This document shows, piece after piece, positions 60,096 through 64,000 of a DNA stretch of 64,000 bases. Each line of letters begins with the position of its first letter. The stretch's first letter is position 1. A model generated the notes under the pieces. It worked only from the letters and a program-made list of their open reading frames with translations. It did no database searches and had not been told where the DNA came from. The DNA is from Actinomycetota bacterium (GTDB lineage Bacteria; Actinomycetota; Thermoleophilia; Solirubrobacterales; Solirubrobacteraceae). The position numbers and the translations under genes are program-made. The stretch spans positions 1 to 64,000 of the forward strand of contig VAWY01000025.1 of the NCBI GenBank assembly GCA_005888335.1. Reading direction: 5' to 3'.

Positions 60096-60827
60096 TCAGC
60101 CGTAGCTCAGCTGCTCGTCCCAGTCGGCCGGGCGCCCCTCGGGAGTGAGGTCGAACAGGTTCCAGACCGGTTCGAGGGTGCCGACGTGGCGGGGATCCTG
60201 GCCGGGCTCGGTCGGTGCGTAGAAGAGCTCGGAGCCCCAGAAGTGGCGGATCCCGTCGGTGGTGCGGTGGAACACGTTGAGCATCGGGAGCTGGTGTCCC
60301 TCGGGCGTCTCGGCGAGGTAGTCGCGGTTGTAGGTGTTGGCGGCCGAGGACAGGAGCCGCAGGCGCCGCCAGCCACGCTCCTGCCCGAAGGCCGCCAGGC
60401 GCGGGAGCGGCGCCCTCGCCACGACGGCGAGGCTGATGTGCTGCTCGGCGTGCTCGGCGGCGCCGTCGAGCTGATCAAGCAGCGCGACGCACGAAGGACA
60501 GGGGCCCTCCGCGAGCGGCAGGGCCGCCGTTCGGCCGCCGGTCGGGCCCGGGCGCTCGTCGCCGGGGTCGCGCGGGAACATGAAGCTGTAGATCGCGAGC
60601 GAGTCCTTGCGAGGGGCGAAGAGCTCCGACAGCCGCACGTCGGCCGGCGCGCCGTCGGCACCCAAGCCCTGGAAGACGTAGTCCTCCGGCACGGCGCCGC
60701 CCGGCGGCAGCGCCCGCCGTGCCGCGGCGACCGCCTCGGTGGCGCGACGCAACTCGATCTCCTGCTCGAGCAGCCGATCGCGCGCCGCCCGGTACTCCGC
60801 GGACTCCCCTGGAAACGCTCGACTCAT
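60096..60827 (-). CDS. DUF899 family thioredoxin-like protein
   Basis: 243 residues. DUF899 core: LAIYSFMFPRD, GPCPSCVALLDQLDGAAEHAEQHISLAVVARAPL, GWRRLRLLSSAANTYNRDY and LNVFHRTTDGIRHFWGSELFY. The CPSC motif sits in the thioredoxin position. Function unknown; often near small accessory enzymes. Confidence 0.88.
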   Translation of the reverse strand: MSRAFPGESAEYRAARDRLLEQEIELRRATEAVAAARRALPPGGAVPEDYVFQGLGADGAPADVRLSELFAPRKDSLAIYSFMFPRDPGDERPGPTGGRTAALPLAEGPCPSCVALLDQLDGAAEHAEQHISLAVVARAPLPRLAAFGQERGWRRLRLLSSAANTYNRDYLAETPEGHQLPMLNVFHRTTDGIRHFWGSELFYAPTEPGQDPRHVGTLEPVWNLFDLTPEGRPADWDEQLSYG

Positions 60828-60837
60828 CGCCCAGGGC

Positions 60838-62463
60838 TCAGTTGATGCGGCGGTCGCGGCCGGCCCACTCGGGCTCGCGCAGCACGAACTTCTGGACCTT
60901 GCCCGTCGAGGTCTTGGGCAGCGGCCCGAACGCGACCGCGTCCGGGCACTTGAAGTGCGCGAGCCGCTCGCGGCAGAACGCGATGAGCTCCGCCTCGCTG
61001 ACCGTGGCGCCCTCCTTGAGGGTGACGAACGCCTTCGGGCGCTCGCCCCAGTGGTCGTGCGGCACCGCGATCACCGCGCACTCGAGGACCGCGGGATGCG
61101 CGCAGATGGCCTGCTCGACCTCGATGGAGGAGATGTTCTCGCCGCCGGAGATGATCACGTCCTTGCCGCGGTCGCGCAGCTCGATCGCCCCGTCCGGGTG
61201 CCACACCGCCAGGTCGCCGGAATGGAACCAGCCGCCGCGGAAGGCCTGCTGCGTGGCCTCCTCGCTGGCGAAGTAGCCCGCCATGACGTTGTTGCCGCGC
61301 ATGACGACCTCGCCCATGGTTGACGCGTCGCGTGGGACGTCGCGCATGTCCTCGTCGACGACGCGCACCAGGTCGGCCGTGGTGTACGCCTGGCCCTGGC
61401 GCGCGAGCAGGCGGGCGCGCTCGTCGGGCGCGAGCTGCGCCCAGCCGTCCTGCGGCGTGCACACCGTATGGGGCCCGTAGGTCTCGGTGAGCCCATAGAC
61501 GTGCACGACTCGGATGTTGAGCTCCTCCATGCGCGCCAGCAGCGTCGGCGACGGCGGCGCAGCCGCGACCAGGGCGGTGACGCGCTGCTCGAGCGGAGCG
61601 GCGTCGGGGTGGTTGACGAGCCCGATCTGCACCGTCGGCGAGCCGTTGTAGTGCGTGACGCCCTCGTCGCGGAACAGGCGCCAGATCACGCCGGGGTCGA
61701 CCTGGCGCAGGCAGACGTGCGTGCCGCCGGCGGCGGTGACGGCCCACGGGAAGCACCAGCCGTTGCAGTGGAACATCGGCAGCGTCCACAGGTAGACCGG
61801 GTGGTGCCCGAGCTCTGCCTCGATGACCTCGCCGAGCGCGTTCAGGTAGGCGCCGCGGTAGGTGTAGACGACGCCCTTCGGCCGGCCCGTCGTCCCCGAC
61901 GTGTAGTCGATCGCGATCGGCTCCTCCTCGTCGAGCAGCGCCGGCGGGACGCCGCGCGCGTCGCCGAGGGCGAGCAGCTGCTCATACGGGGCAGCGGCGC
62001 CGCCGGCGGCTACGACGCGCACGACCTCGAGGCCGGGCGGGCGGTCGGCGACCAGCGGCTCGAGCTCCGCGTCGACGAACAGCACGCGCGAGCCGGAGTG
62101 CTCGAGGATGTAGCGGATCTCGTCGGCGCTCAGGCGGACGTTGATCGCCACGAGGACGCCGCCCGCCGCGGGCACGGCGTGGTGGAGCTCGAGCAGGGCG
62201 GGCACGTTGGGGCACAGCGCAGCGACGCGATCGTGGCGCTCGAGCCCGCCGGCGCGCAACGCGGTGGCCAGGCGGTTGACGCGCTCGCGCAGCTGCGCGT
62301 ACGTGAAGCGGCGCTCACCGTCGACGACCGCGACGCGCTCGGGATTGACCGCGGCGCTGCGCTCGAGGAAGGCGACGGGGTTGAGCTCGGTGCGGCTGAC
62401 GCCGCTGCGTGCCGGCCACGGCGAGGAGACCTGCGGCGCGGAGACGACCGTCTGGCTGTCCAT
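60838..62463 (-). CDS. Acyl-CoA synthetase (ANL superfamily)
   Basis: 541 residues, ATG at 62463. Adenylate-forming motifs: IDYTSGTTGRPKGVVYTYRG (A3), VVHVYGLTETYGPH (A5), FHSGDLAVWHPDGAIELRDRGKDVIISGGENISSIEVEQ (A7-A8) and KTSTGKVQKFVLR (catalytic Lys, A10). Similar to medium-chain fatty-acid and 3-methylmercaptopropionyl-CoA ligases; the substrate is uncertain. It follows DUF899 at 10 bp on the same strand. Confidence 0.93.
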   Translation of the reverse strand: MDSQTVVSAPQVSSPWPARSGVSRTELNPVAFLERSAAVNPERVAVVDGERRFTYAQLRERVNRLATALRAGGLERHDRVAALCPNVPALLELHHAVPAAGGVLVAINVRLSADEIRYILEHSGSRVLFVDAELEPLVADRPPGLEVVRVVAAGGAAAPYEQLLALGDARGVPPALLDEEEPIAIDYTSGTTGRPKGVVYTYRGAYLNALGEVIEAELGHHPVYLWTLPMFHCNGWCFPWAVTAAGGTHVCLRQVDPGVIWRLFRDEGVTHYNGSPTVQIGLVNHPDAAPLEQRVTALVAAAPPSPTLLARMEELNIRVVHVYGLTETYGPHTVCTPQDGWAQLAPDERARLLARQGQAYTTADLVRVVDEDMRDVPRDASTMGEVVMRGNNVMAGYFASEEATQQAFRGGWFHSGDLAVWHPDGAIELRDRGKDVIISGGENISSIEVEQAICAHPAVLECAVIAVPHDHWGERPKAFVTLKEGATVSEAELIAFCRERLAHFKCPDAVAFGPLPKTSTGKVQKFVLREPEWAGRDRRIN

Positions 62464-62921
62464 TGGAGCGACGCTACGCCGCGTGCGGGGGGATGACAAC
62501 GCTTGCTTGGCGCGGGGGCCGGGCGGTTGTGGCGCTCCGCTCGGGCGCTGGTTGCGGGCTGAGGCGTGGTCCGATTGCACTGAGGGAAACGAGCCTGGTC
62601 TGCGCCCCGGCCGAGCGACAACACGCCACGCGCGGTGACCCGGCGCGACGAGAGAGCGATCGACCGCCTATATCGCGGTCGATTCCTCTCTCGACTGCCA
62701 CCGAGCGGGAACACGCCACCCACGGTGACCCGCGCCACGAGTGTCGACACTCGACGAACGCGACCGCTCCCAACGCGCCAGAACCCCCGAAGGGAGGCGC
62801 GCGGAGCGCGCTCGACAGGTGCGGCCACAAGGACAACCCGCTCCTTCCCCTCGGTGCCATCCGACCACGCCCCAGCCCGCCACACACAAGCGAGCGGAGC
62901 GCAAGCGCCTCGAGCGCGACC
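62464..62921. repeat. Gene-free, repeat- and palindrome-rich block
   Basis: No convincing gene in 458 bp. Visible structure: an imperfect inverted pair of about 65 bp (62532-62597 and 62838-62902, sharing GCGCTCCGCTCG and GGCGTGGTC); two direct repeats of ~41 bp (62613-62652 and 62703-62743, core ACACGCCAC..CGGTGACCCG); a 45-bp hairpin at 62649-62693 (stems CGAGAGAG and ATCGACCGC); and a perfect 16-bp palindrome CGAGTGTCGACACTCG at 62738-62753. Each direct repeat is followed by a different palindrome. Confidence 0.65.
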
Positions 62922-63524
62922 TCACGTCGAAGGCAGCCCGTGCCGGTACGGATCCCTCGCCGACCGGTCCTCCGACAGCGACGCTCGTGAGCGCGCCACC
63001 AGCGCCTCGATGGCGTCGGCGAGGTGCACCCGATCGATGTTGTACTCGCCGCGCTCGGTGCGGATCCTGTGCGCCTCCATCAGCACGTCGGCGTGCGTGA
63101 AGCCGGCCGGCGGCTCGAAGCGGTAGGACGCGAGCTCGATCAGCAGGCCGAGCGGGTCCTTGAAGTAGATCGAGTCCATGAACCCGCGGTCCTTGACGCC
63201 GCTGTGGTGGATGTCGCGCTCGCCGAGCCGCTCGACCGCCTGGTGGAACGTCGCCTGCGACAGCGCGAACGCGAGGTGGTGCACGCAGCCGGGATCCGTG
63301 GGCGTGCGGGCCGGGTCGGGCTCGCGGTCCTCGTTGGTGAACACGGTGATGAGCCGCCCGTCACCGGGATCGAAGTAGAGGTGGCTCTCCGACGGGTTGT
63401 CGAGGTTCGGCTGCTCGAAGACGAACGGCATGCCGAGCACGCCCTCCCAGAAGTCGATCGACGTCTGCCGGTCGGCGCCCACGATCGTGATGTGGTGGAC
63501 GCCCTGGCTCTGAAGCTTGCGCAC
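62922..63524 (-). CDS. VOC family dioxygenase/glyoxalase-like protein
   Basis: 200 residues from GTG 63524 (GTG 63539 is the alternative). VOC modules: GVHHITIVGADRQTSIDFWEGVLGMPFVFEQPNLDNPSESHLYFDPGDGRL and GCVHHLAFALSQATFHQAVERLGERDIHHSGVKDRGFMDSIYFKDPLGLLIELAS. Both His-x-x-Glu ligand sets look present, as in ring-cleaving or glyoxalase-like metalloenzymes. The last ~25 residues are an unusual Arg/Ser tail. Confidence 0.85.
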   Translation of the reverse strand: MRKLQSQGVHHITIVGADRQTSIDFWEGVLGMPFVFEQPNLDNPSESHLYFDPGDGRLITVFTNEDREPDPARTPTDPGCVHHLAFALSQATFHQAVERLGERDIHHSGVKDRGFMDSIYFKDPLGLLIELASYRFEPPAGFTHADVLMEAHRIRTERGEYNIDRVHLADAIEALVARSRASLSEDRSARDPYRHGLPST

Positions 63525-63605
63525 GGAACTCGTCCTCACCTCGTGCTCGATGTTCAGTCCACTTCTACCGGGTGAGGCCAGGGCGAGTCGGATTACGCTT
63601 GACCG

Positions 63606-64000
63606 ATGACGACGCTCCCCCCGGGCCCCGCCGAGCCGCCCGTCCTCCAGACGCTGCGCTGGCTGCTGCGCCCGATCTCGTTCCTGGAGTCCTGCCGGCG
63701 CCGCTTCGGCGACGTCTTCAGCGTGCGCTTCCTCGGCTTCCAGACGCCGCTGGTGATGATCTCGGACCCCGAGGCGATCCAGGCGCTCTACACCGCGCGC
63801 GAGCACGGCCTGCCGTCGGGGCGGACGCTCGCGCTGCAGCCGATCCTGGGGTCGCGCTCGGTGCTGCTGCTCGAGGGCAGCGAGCACCTCGCGCGGCGCA
63901 GGCTGATGCTGCCGCCCTTCCACGGCGAGCGCATGCGCGCGTACGAGTCGATCGTCGCGGAGGCCGTGGCGCGCGACGTCGAGAGCTGGCCGACCGGCTC
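63606..64000 (+). CDS. Cytochrome P450 (3' end outside window)
   Basis: First 131 codons from ATG 63606 to the window edge. Proline-rich start LPPGPAEPP, helix region LLRPISFLESCRRRFGDVFSVRFLGFQ, and the helix-C region EGSEHLARRRLMLPPFHGERM with the haem-propionate-binding His/Arg, all typical of P450s. The haem-Cys region is not in the window. Divergent from the VOC gene. Confidence 0.88.
   Translation, partial: MTTLPPGPAEPPVLQTLRWLLRPISFLESCRRRFGDVFSVRFLGFQTPLVMISDPEAIQALYTAREHGLPSGRTLALQPILGSRSVLLLEGSEHLARRRLMLPPFHGERMRAYESIVAEAVARDVESWPTG

Noticed and set aside
62130..62885. Minus-strand frame across the repeat block (251 codons)
   Set aside because: The repeated peptide pattern only reflects the DNA repeats; the rest is a shadow of the acyl-CoA synthetase gene.

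Overview
The window is very GC-rich, with dense coding on both strands and many 4-bp ATGA/GTGA gene overlaps. This fits a soil-type actinobacterium, most likely class Thermoleophilia (Solirubrobacterales, Conexibacter/Baekduia-like). The placement is inferred from gene content: the split PspA/PspAA/PspAB/HtpX set, an ydaO-type riboswitch on an NlpC/P60 gene, a cysS-rlmB-sigH gene order and many class III cyclase and VOC genes. There is no rRNA, CRISPR array, prophage or intact insertion sequence. One tRNA (Thr, TGT) is present.

Layout. 1-3.7 kb: envelope-stress set (htpX, pspAB, then pspAA-pspA on the other strand) enclosing a flippase/LPG-synthase-like membrane protein and a STAS protein. 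3.7-9.7 kb: flavin split-barrel protein, NlpC/P60 hydrolase under a cyclic-di-AMP riboswitch, 3Fe-4S ferredoxin, a lipoprotein-methyltransferase string, xseA-xseB. 9.7-19 kb: large secreted hydrolase, enolase-superfamily enzyme, PadR operon with a palindromic operator, PRC-barrel protein, GGDEF-EAL protein, SSS symporter with its DUF3311 partner. 19-26 kb: thiolase and 3-hydroxyacyl-CoA dehydrogenase (divergent), a redoxin-TPR gene with an in-frame UGA that looks like selenocysteine, CNNM/CorC protein, pterin dehydratase, BtuF-like protein, glycosyltransferase. 26-34 kb: SBP56 methanethiol-oxidase operon, rhomboid protease, two ECF sigma/anti-sigma pairs, a PlsC-GpsA fusion. 34-38.5 kb: TypA, tRNA-Thr beside a tandem hairpin repeat, FKBP, M20 peptidase. 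38.5-41.8 kb: LigD split by a frameshift, and a hydrolase. 42-45 kb: cysS-rlmB-sigH. 45-51.7 kb: hydrolase, acyltransferase, SRPBCC protein, serine hydrolase, glycosidase, stand-alone LigD polymerase domain. 51.7-58 kb: small accessory enzymes with two internally deleted gene remnants. 58-64 kb: M15 peptidase, hydrolase-cyclase fusion, DUF899, acyl-CoA synthetase, a complex non-coding repeat, VOC protein and a truncated P450.

Themes. Envelope maintenance recurs (Psp, HtpX, NlpC/P60, M15, rhomboid, PlsC/GpsA). So does lipid metabolism (thiolase, hydroxyacyl-CoA dehydrogenase, acyl-CoA synthetase, acyltransferases). Regulation is by ECF sigma factors, c-di-AMP, c-di-GMP and class III cyclases.

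Most notable: (1) a candidate selenoprotein at 21117-22148 with an in-frame UGA at codon 110 in a WASW-U-GCR motif, followed at the right distance by a bacterial-SECIS-like hairpin; (2) three intergenic long-hairpin elements of about 166 bp (38388, 41800, 46529), each starting at the stop codon of the upstream gene, with unrelated outer arms that pair within each copy; in two of them almost every arm difference is a G-U wobble on the + strand RNA; (3) a repeat-rich, palindrome-rich non-coding block at 62.5-62.9 kb. All alignments here were made by eye; no search was run.
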